Assembly (NCBI RefSeq): GCF_016862315.1
Contig: NZ_BOMS01000053.1
Coordinates: 124,001 to 188,000 of the forward strand
DNA from: Actinoplanes palleronii
GTDB lineage: Bacteria; Actinomycetota; Actinomycetes; Mycobacteriales; Micromonosporaceae
DNA: 64,000 nt
Reading direction: 5' to 3'
The notes beneath the pieces are model-generated. The model was not told the origin of the DNA. It saw only the letters and a program-made list of their open reading frames with translations, and did no database searches. Positions 8,173-20,440 of the stretch are shown here, one piece after another. The position numbers were made by a program, and so were the translations under genes. The stretch's first letter is position 1. Each line of letters starts with the position of its first letter.

Positions 8173-8661
8173 TCAGCTGGCGAAGAACGCCCGGGGGTCG
8201 GCGACCAGAACACCCTGCTCGGTCAGCCGCTCGATCAAGCCCGAGGGCGAGATGTCGTAGACGATGGCGAGGGCACGCAGGTCGTCGGCGCGGATCGAGA
8301 GGACCCGGCCGTTGTAGTCGCCGCGCTGCTGCTGGATGGCCCGGGCGTACCGCGCCACGTAGGCGAGGTCCTCACCGGTGGTGTCGTACAGCTTCTCGAG
8401 GTCCAACACGATCTTGTTGGTCGCCTCGAGGCGGATGCCACTGCCGTCGGGCAGCAGCTCGGAGACGGGTACTCGGTAGAAGTCGGCCAGTTCGGCCAGA
8501 CGCGATACGGTTACCGCGCGGTCGCCACGCTCGTACGAGCCGACCACGACGGCCTTCCATCGACCGTTGGACTTCTCTTCGACGCCTTGCAGGGACAGGC
8601 CCTGCTGCTGGCGGATGGAGCGCAGGCGAGCGCCTAGCGACTTCGCGTACTCAGACGGCAT
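8173..8661 (-). CDS. bldD: developmental master regulator BldD (c-di-GMP-responsive)
   Basis: Transcription factor that represses sporulation genes in morphologically complex actinobacteria when dimerised by tetrameric cyclic di-GMP. The 162-aa protein has an XRE-type helix-turn-helix (residues about 9-65, with SLQGVEEKSNGRWKAVVVGS) and the C-terminal domain. The c-di-GMP signature R-G-D-x8-R-x-x-D is intact at residues 113-127 (RGD then RADD). It is transcribed away from the pyr operon. The ligand motif implies that this organism uses c-di-GMP control of development. Confidence 0.96.
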   Translation of the reverse strand: MPSEYAKSLGARLRSIRQQQGLSLQGVEEKSNGRWKAVVVGSYERGDRAVTVSRLAELADFYRVPVSELLPDGSGIRLEATNKIVLDLEKLYDTTGEDLAYVARYARAIQQQRGDYNGRVLSIRADDLRALAIVYDISPSGLIERLTEQGVLVADPRAFFAS

Positions 8662-8934
8662 TCGGACACTCCCAGTACTGTGCTCGGCCCGGAGGGTTCT
8701 TCCTCACGGATCGCTACGCTGCGTGACGGTACGGAGTTTGCGACCGCCGGTCAAGTGTTGGTTACCGATGAGTCGCGCGGGCCCTTCCAAAGTTACCGGC
8801 TGTATCCCTAGTTGCTGGATTTGTCCGGGTTGTTCGTGGGTCAGGCACGTCACCATGGTCAGCGCTTGGTCCACTGGTAACGTAGCGTCAGCCATCGCGC
8901 CGGTTCCTACAGGGGCCGGACCGATCCCGACATC
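8662..8934. promoter_or_regulatory. bldD-pyrR divergent control region with five GTnAC half-sites
   Basis: The 314-bp gap between the divergent starts of bldD and pyrR contains GTGAC at 8723, GTTAC at 8761 and 8792, GTCAC at 8849 and GTAAC at 8877. BldD boxes in Streptomyces are built from GTnAC elements, and BldD is autoregulatory there, so these are candidate BldD sites. Their spacing is irregular and no complete consensus pair stands out. No gene is seen here. Confidence 0.4.
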
Positions 8935-8973
8935 CTTTAACGACCCGTCCCGTGAGGCGGGGAAGGAGGTCCG
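8935..8973 (+). promoter_or_regulatory. PyrR-binding RNA element sequestering the pyrR Shine-Dalgarno
   Basis: The stretch begins CTTTAACGACCCG and continues TCCCGTGAGGCGGGGAAGG into the GGAGG ribosome-binding site of pyrR. It resembles the PyrR-binding loop of Bacillus (TCC..GAGAGGC...AAGG). The arms CCCG and CGGG close a hairpin with GTGAGG in the loop. Because the 3' side merges with the Shine-Dalgarno, translational repression like that of mycobacterial PyrR is more likely than attenuation; no terminator lies downstream. Confidence 0.65.
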
Positions 8974-8975
8974 CC

Positions 8976-9536
8976 GTGGCGCAGCCACGCGCAGACGCGC
9001 CCAGCAAGATCATTCTCGAGGGGTCCGACCTGTCCCGGGTCGTCGACCGGATCGCCCATCAGATCCTGGAGAAGACCTCCGGCGCCACCGGCACCGTTCT
9101 TCTCGGCATCCCCACCCGCGGCGTTCCCCTCGCCCATCGCCTGGCCGCCCGGATCCACGCCTTCGAAGGCGTCGACGTCCCGGTCGGCTCGCTGGACATC
9201 ACGCTCTACCGCGACGACCTGCGCCTGCAGGCCACCCGCGCGCTCGGCAAGACCGAGCTGCCGCCCGGCGGCATCGACGGCCTGCGGGTGATCCTGGTCG
9301 ACGACGTGCTGTTCTCCGGCCGCTCGGTGCGCGCCGCCCTGGACGCGCTCAAGGACCTCGGCCGGCCCAGCTCGGTGCAGCTCGCCGTGCTCGTCGACCG
9401 CGGTCACCGGCAGTTGCCGATCCGGGCCGACTACGTCGGCAAGAACATCCCGACCGCGCTCAGCGAGAGCGTGAAGGTGACGCTCACCGAGATCGACGGC
9501 GCCGACGAGGTCAAACTGATCGGGGGCCTCCAATGA
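8976..9536 (+). CDS. pyrR: bifunctional pyr operon regulator / uracil phosphoribosyltransferase PyrR
   Basis: Binds pyr mRNA in response to UMP and also makes UMP from uracil and PRPP. The 186-aa protein carries the PRPP motif VILVDDVLFSGRS, the RNA-binding surface stretch LDITLYRDDL and the C-terminal DRGHRQLPIRADYVGKNIPT block typical of PyrR. GTG 8976 is chosen because GGAAGGAGGT ends 5 nt before it. It is the first gene of the pyr operon and overlaps pyrB by 4 bp. Confidence 0.95.
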   Translation: MAQPRADAPSKIILEGSDLSRVVDRIAHQILEKTSGATGTVLLGIPTRGVPLAHRLAARIHAFEGVDVPVGSLDITLYRDDLRLQATRALGKTELPPGGIDGLRVILVDDVLFSGRSVRAALDALKDLGRPSSVQLAVLVDRGHRQLPIRADYVGKNIPTALSESVKVTLTEIDGADEVKLIGGLQ

Positions 9537-10453
9537 TCAAGCACCTGCGCTCCGCGGCCGACCTGGACGCCGCGACCGCCACCCTGATCCTGGACACCGC
9601 CGCCGAGATGGCCGCGCTCTCCGGCCGCGAGGTCAAGAAGCTGCCCGCGCTGCGTGGCCGTACCGTGGTGAACCTCTTCTACGAGGACTCCACCCGGACC
9701 CGGATCTCCTTCGAGGCGGCCGCCAAGCGGCTCTCCGCGGACGTCATCAACTTCTCCGCCAAGGGGTCCAGCGTCTCCAAGGGCGAGAGTCTCAAGGACA
9801 CCGCGCTCACCCTGCAGGCGATGGGCGCCGACGCCGTGGTGATCCGGCACCCGGCCAGCGGCGCGCCGCACCGGCTGGCGAACTGGGTGGAGGGCTCGGT
9901 GGTCAACGCCGGCGACGGCACCCACGAGCACCCGACCCAGGCGCTGCTGGACGCGTACACGATGCGTTCCCGGCTGGGCCGTCTCGACGGGCTGCGGGTG
10001 GCGATCGTCGGCGACGTGCTGCACAGCCGGGTGGCCCGCTCCAACGTGCTGCTGCTCACCACGCTGGGTGCCCAGGTCACCGTCGTCGGCCCACCGACCC
10101 TCATCCCGCTGAACGTCGCGGCGGCGCTCTCCGCATCGACGAAGGTGAGCTACGACCTCGACAGCGTCATCCCGGACAGTGACGTGGTGATGATGCTGCG
10201 GGTGCAGACCGAGCGGATGCAGGACTCCTACTTCCCCTCGTCCCGGGAGTACAGCCGGCGCTACGGCCTCGATCTGCGGCGGATGAAGCAGATGCAGGAG
10301 CACGCGATCGTCATGCACCCCGGCCCGATGAACCGCGGGATGGAGATCGCCCCCGAGGTGGCCGACTCACCCCGCTCCACGATCGTCGAACAGGTCGCCA
10401 ACGGCGTCAGCGTCCGGATGGCCGTCCTCTACCTGCTTTTGGGAGGCAAGTGA
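9533..10453 (+). CDS. pyrB: aspartate carbamoyltransferase catalytic subunit
   Basis: Condenses carbamoyl phosphate and aspartate to N-carbamoylaspartate. The 306-aa protein has the carbamoyl-phosphate loop YEDSTRTRISFE, KGESLKDTALTL, HPTQALLDAYT, and MHPGPMNRGMEI near the C-terminus. The ATG overlaps the pyrR stop (ATGA). No pyrI regulatory subunit follows, as expected outside enterobacteria. The next gene, pyrC, begins within its stop. Confidence 0.96.
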   Translation: MIKHLRSAADLDAATATLILDTAAEMAALSGREVKKLPALRGRTVVNLFYEDSTRTRISFEAAAKRLSADVINFSAKGSSVSKGESLKDTALTLQAMGADAVVIRHPASGAPHRLANWVEGSVVNAGDGTHEHPTQALLDAYTMRSRLGRLDGLRVAIVGDVLHSRVARSNVLLLTTLGAQVTVVGPPTLIPLNVAAALSASTKVSYDLDSVIPDSDVVMMLRVQTERMQDSYFPSSREYSRRYGLDLRRMKQMQEHAIVMHPGPMNRGMEIAPEVADSPRSTIVEQVANGVSVRMAVLYLLLGGK

Positions 10454-11718
10454 TGGCGTACCTGCTCAAGGGCGTCTCGATCCTCGGCGCCGCGCCGGTC
10501 GATCTGTATATCGAAAAAGGCGTTATCTCCGGCAAGCCGGTGGACGGTGCGACAGTCGTCGACGCTACCGGGCTGATCGCGCTCCCCGGCCTGGTGGACG
10601 TGCACACCCACCTGCGCGAGCCGGGCCGCGAGGACGCCGAGACGGTCGAGACCGGATCCCGGGCCGCCGCGCTCGGCGGGTACACCGCGGTCTGCGCGAT
10701 GGCGAACACCTCGCCGGTCGCCGACACCGCCGGCGTGGTCGAGCAGGTCTGGCGGCTGGGCCGGGAGGCCGGGCTGGTCGACGTGCAGCCGATCGGCGCG
10801 GTCACGGTCGGGCTGGCCGGCAAGCAGATGGCCGAGCTGGGCGCGATGGCCACCTCGGCCGCGAACGTACGGATCTTCTCCGACGACGGTTTCTGCGTCG
10901 CCGACCCGAAGCTGATGCGCCGCGCCCTGGAGTACGTGAAGGCGTTCGACGGCGTGATCGCCCAGCACGCCGAGGAGCCCCGGCTCACCGAGGGCGCGCA
11001 GATGCACGAGGGCGAGGTCAGCACCCGGCTCGGGCTGACCGGCTGGCCCGCGGTCGCCGAGGAGGCGATCATCGCCCGGGACGTGCTGCTGGCCGAGCAC
11101 GTCGGCAGCCGCCTGCACGTCTGCCACGTCTCCACCGCCGGTTCGGTCGAGGTGCTGCGCCAGGCCAAGGCCCGCGGGGTCCGGGTGACCGCCGAGGTCA
11201 CCCCGCACCACCTCCTGCTCACCGACGAGCTCGCCGCGGGTTACGACCCGGTTTTCAAGGTCAACCCCCCTTTGCGTACGGCCTCGGACGTCGCCGCGCT
11301 GCGCCAGGCGGTGCTGGACGGCGTGATCGACGTGGTCGCCACCGATCACGCCCCGCACGCGGTGCAGGACAAGGAATGCGAGTGGTCGTACGCCCGGCCC
11401 GGCATGCTCGGCCTGGAGACCGCCCTGCCGATCGTGCTGAGCGTCTTCGGCCCGCAGTGGGACCTGATCGCCGACCGGATGTCGATCGCGCCGGCCCGGA
11501 TCGCCGGGCTGGACGGGCACGGCGGTGACCTCACGCAGGCCGGTACGCCGGCCAACCTCACGCTGGTGGACCCGGCGGCCAGCTGGGTCGTCGACCCGGC
11601 CGGGCTGGCGAGCCGCAGCCGGAACACGCCGTACGCGGGGATGACCCTGCCCGGTCGCATCGTGGCGACCTTCCTGCGGGGCGAAGCGACTGTGCTGGAC
11701 GGGAAGGTAGCGAAGTGA
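10453..11718 (+). CDS. pyrC: dihydroorotase
   Basis: Zinc amidohydrolase that cyclises carbamoylaspartate to dihydroorotate. The 421-aa protein has the metal motif DVHTHLREPG, the GGYTAVCAMANT block, ligand histidines in IAQHAEEP and VCHVST, and ATDHAPHAVQDK. Length and motifs indicate the class I (long) enzyme. The ATG overlaps the pyrB stop in TGATG; a GTG 3 nt earlier is an alternative. GGGAGG sits upstream at good spacing. Confidence 0.95.
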   Translation: MAYLLKGVSILGAAPVDLYIEKGVISGKPVDGATVVDATGLIALPGLVDVHTHLREPGREDAETVETGSRAAALGGYTAVCAMANTSPVADTAGVVEQVWRLGREAGLVDVQPIGAVTVGLAGKQMAELGAMATSAANVRIFSDDGFCVADPKLMRRALEYVKAFDGVIAQHAEEPRLTEGAQMHEGEVSTRLGLTGWPAVAEEAIIARDVLLAEHVGSRLHVCHVSTAGSVEVLRQAKARGVRVTAEVTPHHLLLTDELAAGYDPVFKVNPPLRTASDVAALRQAVLDGVIDVVATDHAPHAVQDKECEWSYARPGMLGLETALPIVLSVFGPQWDLIADRMSIAPARIAGLDGHGGDLTQAGTPANLTLVDPAASWVVDPAGLASRSRNTPYAGMTLPGRIVATFLRGEATVLDGKVAK

Positions 11719-12821
11719 CCAAGGCAATTCTGGTGCTCGAGGACGGGCGCAGTTTCGCCGGCACGGCGTACGGCGCCGTGGGCGAGACGTTCGGCGAGGC
11801 GGTGTTCACCACCGGCATGACCGGGTACCAGGAGACGCTGACCGACCCGTCGTTCCACCGGCAGGTCGTGGTGCAGACCGCGCCGCAGATCGGCAACACC
11901 GGCGTCAACGACGAGGACGACGAGTCGGACCGGATCTGGGTGGCCGGCTACGTGGTCCGCGACCCGGCCCGCCGCCCGTCCAACTGGCGCGCCACCGGTG
12001 ACCTGGGCGAACGCCTGGCCGCCGAGGGTGTCGTCGGGATCAGCGGCATCGACACCCGCGCCCTGACCCGGCACCTGCGCGACCGCGGCGCGATGCGGGT
12101 CGGCATCTCGTCGCTCGACCTCGACCCGGCGGCACTTGCCGAACGGGTCCGCAGCCAGCCGCAGATGCTCGGCGCGGACCTCTCCGCGCAGGTCAGCACC
12201 GGCGAGCGGTACACCGCCAAGGCCGACGGCGAGCACCGCTACACGGTCGCCGCCCTGGACCTGGGGATCAAGCGCAACGTCGCCCGCCGGCTTGCCGCCC
12301 GCGGCGTGACCACGCACGTCTTCCCGGCCTCCGCCTCGATCGAGGAGCTGCTGTCGGTGAGCCCGGACGCGGTCTTCTTCTCGCCCGGCCCGGGTGACCC
12401 GGCCACCGCGGACGGCCCGGTCGCGCTGGCACAGGAGGTGATGCGCCGCCGGGTGCCGCTGTTCGGCATCTGCTTCGGCAGTCAGATCCTCGGCCGCGCA
12501 CTCGGCTTCGGCACCTACAAGCTCGGCTACGGCCACCGCGGCATCAACCAGCCGGTGCTCGACAAGACCACCGGCAAGGTCGAGGTGACCAGCCACAACC
12601 ACGGCTTCGCGGTCGACGCCCCGATCGGCGAGGTGACCGACACCGAGTTCGGTGGTGTCGAGGTCTCGCACGTCTGCCTCAACGACAACGTGGTCGAGGG
12701 CCTGCGCGGCCTCGAGGTGCCCGCGTTCACCGTCCAGTACCACCCCGAGGCCGCTGCCGGCCCGCACGACGCCGACTACCTGTTCGACAGGTTCGTCGAG
12801 CTCGTCGAGAAGAAGGGCTGA
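11715..12821 (+). CDS. carA: carbamoyl-phosphate synthase small (glutaminase) subunit
   Basis: Hydrolyses glutamine and channels ammonia to CarB. The 368-aa protein has the CarA N-terminal domain (LVLEDGRSFAGTAYGAVGET, TGMTGYQETLTDPS) and a class I glutamine amidotransferase domain with the nucleophile elbow FGICFGSQILG and the catalytic pair in VQYHPEAAAGPHD. The elbow reads GICFGSQ rather than the more usual GICLGHQ. GTG start overlaps the pyrC stop. Confidence 0.95.
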   Translation: MTKAILVLEDGRSFAGTAYGAVGETFGEAVFTTGMTGYQETLTDPSFHRQVVVQTAPQIGNTGVNDEDDESDRIWVAGYVVRDPARRPSNWRATGDLGERLAAEGVVGISGIDTRALTRHLRDRGAMRVGISSLDLDPAALAERVRSQPQMLGADLSAQVSTGERYTAKADGEHRYTVAALDLGIKRNVARRLAARGVTTHVFPASASIEELLSVSPDAVFFSPGPGDPATADGPVALAQEVMRRRVPLFGICFGSQILGRALGFGTYKLGYGHRGINQPVLDKTTGKVEVTSHNHGFAVDAPIGEVTDTEFGGVEVSHVCLNDNVVEGLRGLEVPAFTVQYHPEAAAGPHDADYLFDRFVELVEKKG

Positions 12822-12826
12822 GCCCC

Positions 12827-16134
<3,308 letters not shown>

Positions 16135-16138
<4 letters not shown>

Positions 16139-17163
16139 GTCTGTTCGCGCGCGCCGTCCGGCCGGTGCTGTTCCGGCTGGGCGGCGGCGACGCCGAGACC
16201 GCGCACGAGTGGACACTGCACCGGCTCGCCTCGATGCCGCCGGCCGCCCGTGAGGTGATGCGCCGCCGGTACGCGTTCTCCGCACCGGTCGAGGCGTTCG
16301 GTGTCCGGTTCCCGAACCGGGTCGGCCTGGCCGCCGGGATGGACAAGAACGGTCTGGCGCTGCCCGCCTGGCCGGCCCTCGGGTTCGGCTTCGTCGAGGT
16401 GGGCACGGTCACCGCCAAGGCGCAGCCGGGCAACGACCGGCCGCGGCTGTTCCGCCTCCGCGAGAGCGAGGCGATCATCAACCGGATGGGCTTCAACAAC
16501 GCCGGCGCGGCCGCCCTGGCCGCGCGGCTGGAGGAGCTGGGTCCGATCGGGGTGCCGCTCGGCATCTCGCTGGGCAAGTCCAAGGTCACCCCGCTGGACG
16601 AGGCGGTCGAGGACTACCTGGAGTCGTACCGGCTGCTGCACCCGTACGCCGACTACATCGCGGTGAACGTCTCCTCGCCGAACACGCCCGGCCTGCGCAG
16701 CCTGCAGGACCGGGACTTCCTGAGCACGCTGCTCAAGGAGCTCAGCGGCCCGGTACCGGTGCTCGTGAAGATCGCCCCGGACCTGACCGAGCCGGCCATC
16801 GCCGAGCTGCTCGAGGTCTGCCTGGAGCACGGCGCGGCCGGCCTGATCGCCACCAACACCACGCTGGCCCGGGACGATCTCGCTCCGGGTGACCGGCACC
16901 TGGCCACCGAGACCGGCGGGCTGTCCGGCAAGCCGCTCACCGAGCGGGCCCGCGCGGTGGTGCAGTTCGTGCACGACGAGACCGGTGGCCGGCTGCCGGT
17001 GATCGGGGTCGGCGGGATCCTGTCCGCCGACGACGCCACCCGGATGCTGGACGCCGGCGCCACCCTGGTGCAGCTCTACTCCGGCTTCATCTACAAGGGG
17101 CCGGACCTGGTCAAGGCGGTCGCGCAGAGCGCCCGTCCGTCCCGGGCGGCCGCGGCGCGATGA
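16135..17163 (+). CDS. pyrD: quinone-dependent (class 2) dihydroorotate dehydrogenase
   Basis: Oxidises dihydroorotate to orotate at the membrane, passing electrons via FMN to quinone. The 342-aa protein has an N-terminal amphipathic extension typical of class 2, then FPNRVGLAAGMDKNG, the substrate loop NRMGFNNAGA, VNVSSPNTPGLR with the catalytic serine, and GVGGILSADDA. The ATG 16135 overlaps the carB stop; earlier in-frame starts lie inside carB. Its own stop overlaps bioA. Confidence 0.95.
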
Positions 17164-18434
17164 CCCCGGCCGGGCGCGATCTGCTTGCGCTCGACCGGGC
17201 GCACGTCTGGCACCCGTACGGCCCGATGCCCGGCCGCAGCGATCCCTATCTGGTCCAGAGCGCGGCCGGGGTCCGGTTGCGGCTGGCCGACGGCCGGGAG
17301 CTGGTCGACGGGATGTCGTCCTGGTGGGCGGCCGTGCACGGGTACCGGCACCCGGTCCTGGACGCCGCGCTGACCGACCAGGCCGGCCGGATGAGCCACG
17401 TGATGTTCGGCGGGCTGACCCACGAGCCGGCGATCCGGCTGGCCGCCACGCTCGTCGAGCTCACCCCGCCCGGCCTGGAGCACGTCTTCCTCTGCGACTC
17501 CGGCTCGATCGGGGTCGAGGTGGCGATCAAGATGGCGCTGCAGGCGCAGCGGGCGCTCGGCCGGCCCGGGCGGCAGAAGCTGGCCACCTGGCGCGGCGGG
17601 TACCACGGCGACACGTTCCACCCGATGAGCGTCTGCGACCCGGAGGGCGGCATGCACGCGCTCTGGACCGGGGTGCTGCCCGCCCAGGTCTTCGCGGATC
17701 CGCCGCCCGCGGAGTTCGAGCAGGGTTATGCCGACTCTTTGACGAGGCTCATCGAACGGCACGAGGGCGAACTGGCCGCGGTGATCGTCGAGCCGGTGGT
17801 CCAGGGCGCCGGCGGGATGCGCTTCCACGACCCGGAGTACCTGCGCGTGCTGCGGGAGGTGACCGCCGAGCACGGGATCTTCCTGATCTTCGACGAGATT
17901 GCCACCGGCTTCGGCCGGACCGGGCGGTTCTTCGCCGCCGACCACGCCGGCGTGAGCCCTGACATCATGTGCCTGGGCAAGGCGCTCACCGGCGGCTACC
18001 TGACCCTCGCCGCCACGCTCTGCACGCCCGAGGTGGCCGCGGCGATCTCGGCCGGCGAGGGTGGCGGGCTGATGCACGGGCCGACGTTCATGGGCAACCC
18101 CCTGGCCTGCGCGGTGGCCAGCGCGTCGCTCGGGTTGTTGAGCGACGGCCGGTGGGCTCACCGCGTACGAGATATCGAAAGCTCTCTGCGAAGCGGCCTG
18201 GAACCGCTCCGCGGCGCGCAAGGGGTCGCGGACGTGCGGGTCCTGGGCGCCATCGGCGTCGTCCAGCTGGACCATCCGGTGGACATGGCGCGGGCGACGG
18301 CGGCCGCGGTGGCCGAGGGCGTCTGGCTGCGGCCGTTCCGGGACCTGATCTACACCATGCCGCCGTACGTCACGGACGACGCCGATATGGCCCGCATTAC
18401 CGCGGGAATCGCCGCCGCGGTGGCGGCTAGCTGA
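17160..18434 (+). CDS. bioA: adenosylmethionine-8-amino-7-oxononanoate aminotransferase (biotin synthesis)
   Basis: PLP enzyme that transaminates KAPA to DAPA with S-adenosylmethionine as amino donor. The 424-aa class III aminotransferase begins with the BioA hallmark VWHPYGPM, has GMSSWWAAVHGY, FLCDSGSIGVEVAIKMA, WRGGYHGDTFHPMSVCDP, the DEIATGFGRTG block and the PLP lysine in CLGKALTGGY. It is embedded in the pyr operon, its ATG overlapping the pyrD stop, with pyrF 21 bp downstream. No other bio gene is in the window. Confidence 0.88.
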   Translation: MTPAGRDLLALDRAHVWHPYGPMPGRSDPYLVQSAAGVRLRLADGRELVDGMSSWWAAVHGYRHPVLDAALTDQAGRMSHVMFGGLTHEPAIRLAATLVELTPPGLEHVFLCDSGSIGVEVAIKMALQAQRALGRPGRQKLATWRGGYHGDTFHPMSVCDPEGGMHALWTGVLPAQVFADPPPAEFEQGYADSLTRLIERHEGELAAVIVEPVVQGAGGMRFHDPEYLRVLREVTAEHGIFLIFDEIATGFGRTGRFFAADHAGVSPDIMCLGKALTGGYLTLAATLCTPEVAAAISAGEGGGLMHGPTFMGNPLACAVASASLGLLSDGRWAHRVRDIESSLRSGLEPLRGAQGVADVRVLGAIGVVQLDHPVDMARATAAAVAEGVWLRPFRDLIYTMPPYVTDDADMARITAGIAAAVAAS

Positions 18435-18455
18435 CACGGGAGAGGGAACTGCCGC

Positions 18456-19286
18456 ATGGAAACCTTCGGAGAACGACTGCACGCCGCTATCACTGAGCGG
18501 GGACCGCTGTGTGTCGGCATCGATCCGCACGCCGCTCTGCTCGCTCGCTGGGGCCTCTCCGACGATGTCGCCGGCCTGGAACGCTTCGCCCATACGGTGG
18601 TCGAGGCGCTGGCCGATCGGGTGGCTGTTCTGAAGCCGCAGTCGGCGTTTTTTGAGAGATTTGGGTCACGTGGCATCGCTATTCTTGAGTCAACTATCCG
18701 ACAGTCTCGCGAGGCCGGAGCGCTTGTCCTGCTCGACGTGAAGCGGGGCGACATCGGGTCGACCATGGCCGCTTATGCGGCCGCATATCTCGATTCGGGC
18801 AGTACTCTGCGCTCTGACGCGATTACTGTGAGTCCCTATCTCGGCGTCGGTTCTTTGCGGCCGGCGTTCGATCTCGCGACCGCCACCGGCGCCGGAATTT
18901 TCGTTCTCGCGCTGACTTCCAACCCGGAGGGCGCCTCGGTGCAGCACGCCGTCGGTCCTGGTGGGACGACCGTGGCGCAATCCGTGATCGATGAGATTTC
19001 CCAGCTCAACGCGGGTGTGAGCCCGCTCGGAAGTTTCGGTCTGGTGGTGGGCGCGACGATCGGGAAGACCGGCCACGACCTGTCCGCGGTGAACGGCCCG
19101 CTGCTCGCTCCGGGCCTCGGAGCGCAGGGCGGAACCCCCGACGACCTGCGCGCGGTCTTCGGCGAGAGCCTGCACAACGTGTTGCCCTCGTACTCACGGG
19201 AAGTTCTGTCGGCGGGACCCGGTATCGGCGATCTTCGGGCTGCCGCGGAGCGTGTTCTGGAGGACGTCCGAACTGCTCTCGGGTGA
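18456..19286 (+). CDS. pyrF: orotidine-5'-phosphate decarboxylase (type 2)
   Basis: Converts OMP to UMP, the last pyr operon step. The 276-aa protein is the longer actinobacterial/mycobacterial type, with GIDPHAALL near the N-terminus and the catalytic LLDVKRGDIGSTMAAYA block, then NVLPSYSREVL near the end. GGGAGAGGGA lies upstream of ATG 18456. Its codons are visibly less GC-extreme than those of the upstream operon (for example TTTTTTGAGAGATTTGGG around 18649), which is an observation only. Confidence 0.94.
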   Translation: METFGERLHAAITERGPLCVGIDPHAALLARWGLSDDVAGLERFAHTVVEALADRVAVLKPQSAFFERFGSRGIAILESTIRQSREAGALVLLDVKRGDIGSTMAAYAAAYLDSGSTLRSDAITVSPYLGVGSLRPAFDLATATGAGIFVLALTSNPEGASVQHAVGPGGTTVAQSVIDEISQLNAGVSPLGSFGLVVGATIGKTGHDLSAVNGPLLAPGLGAQGGTPDDLRAVFGESLHNVLPSYSREVLSAGPGIGDLRAAAERVLEDVRTALG

Positions 19287-19460
19287 AAGAGCCTGCGTAT
19301 TGCGGTGCGAGTCGGGGTACCCCCACGTTGCCGAAAGCGCCGCTGACCGCTAGTTTTCCCGGCGCCGGGAACCACATGCCCCTTTGGTTCCCTGGCACAC
19401 CACGTTTCACAGAAGCGCCGGTATTGAACCACCGCCGCGATAGGGACCTGAGGAGAACTG

Positions 19461-19778
19461 GTGCCGCTCCCGTCACTGAGCCCCGAACAGCGCGCTGCCG
19501 CGCTCGAGAAGGCTGCGGAAGTTCGCAAGGCTCGGGCTGAGCTGAAGGAACAGCTCAAGTCCGGCAAGACCACCCTCGCCGCCGTGCTTGACCGCGCGGA
19601 GGGCGACGAGGTCGTCGGCAAGCTGAAGGTCTCGGCCGTGCTTCAGGCGCTGCCGGGCATCGGCAAGATCCGGGCGACCCAGATCATGGAGAAGCTGAAG
19701 ATCGCTGAGAGCCGTCGGCTCCGTGGTCTCGGCGACCAGCAGCGGAAGGCCCTCCTGGGGGAGTTCGCTGCGAACTGA
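19461..19778 (+). CDS. mihF: actinobacterial integration host factor (mIHF/sIHF family)
   Basis: Small nucleoid-associated DNA-binding protein essential in mycobacteria and important for sporulation and nucleoid compaction in Streptomyces. The 105-aa product has an N-terminal helix rich in K/E (EKAAEVRKARAELKEQLKSGK) and the DNA-binding helix-two-turn-helix region LQALPGIGKIRATQIMEKL with IAESRRLRGLG. GTG start is preceded by GAGGAG. A 174-bp gap with a GGGAACCA/TGGTTCCC stem-loop (19367-19392) precedes it, so it probably has its own promoter. gmk follows, as in other actinobacteria. Confidence 0.94.
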   Translation: MPLPSLSPEQRAAALEKAAEVRKARAELKEQLKSGKTTLAAVLDRAEGDEVVGKLKVSAVLQALPGIGKIRATQIMEKLKIAESRRLRGLGDQQRKALLGEFAAN

Positions 19779-19804
19779 CTCATCGGCTCGTGTAGGAATG
19801 AGCC

Positions 19805-20428
19805 GTGAGCATGGATGACGACGCGCGCCCGGCAGCACGACTCACTGTTCTTTCCGGCCCTTCCGGGGTCGGGAAGGACAGTGTGATCGAGCTGATCCGG
19901 GCGCGCTCGCCTTGGATCAGGTTGTCGGTGTCGGTCACGACACGGAAGAAACGCGACTACGAGACCGACGGCGAGCACTATCACTTCGTGACCCGGTCCG
20001 AGTTCCAGCGCCTGATCGATGGTGATCAGCTACTGGAGTGGGCGGAATTCGCGGGCAACCTCTACGGGACGCCCCGCGCGCAGGTCGAGGGCTGGCTCCA
20101 ACAGGGCCGGCCCGTTTTGTTGAAGATCGACCTGCAGGGCGCCCGCCAGGTGCGGTCCGCCATGCCGGAGGCCCGCCTGGTCTTCCTGGCCCCACCCAGC
20201 GTCGAAGAACTCCAGCGCCGGCTGATCGGCCGGGGCACCGACGACGAGGAGACCATCCGGCGCCGGCTGGTCCACGCGGACGAGGAGCTCGCCGCGGAAG
20301 CCGAGTTCGACAACACGGTGGTGAACGACTTCGTCGAACGGGCCGCAGATGAGCTGGTAAGCTTGCTCGGTTCGTCATACTTAGCGCCCGTGTCACTTCT
20401 CGGGCCAGCCTCAGCAAACGAGCATTAA
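19805..20428 (+). CDS. gmk: guanylate kinase
   Basis: Phosphorylates GMP to GDP. The 207-aa protein has the P-loop LSGPSGVGKDSVIE, the GMP-binding SVTTRKKRDYETDGEHYHFVT stretch in two parts, and the EWAEFAGNLYGTP block. The P-loop reads GKDS rather than GKST. Start GTG 19805 or ATG 19811 are both possible. It lies 26 bp after mihF and 12 bp before rpoZ, the usual actinobacterial trio. Confidence 0.94.
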   Translation: MSMDDDARPAARLTVLSGPSGVGKDSVIELIRARSPWIRLSVSVTTRKKRDYETDGEHYHFVTRSEFQRLIDGDQLLEWAEFAGNLYGTPRAQVEGWLQQGRPVLLKIDLQGARQVRSAMPEARLVFLAPPSVEELQRRLIGRGTDDEETIRRRLVHADEELAAEAEFDNTVVNDFVERAADELVSLLGSSYLAPVSLLGPASANEH

Positions 20429-20440
20429 GGAATTCTCAAC

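Noticed and set aside
8567..9532. N-terminal extension of pyrB through the pyrR gene
   Set aside because: It runs through pyrR in a different frame; pyrB starts at ATG 9533 with normal family length.
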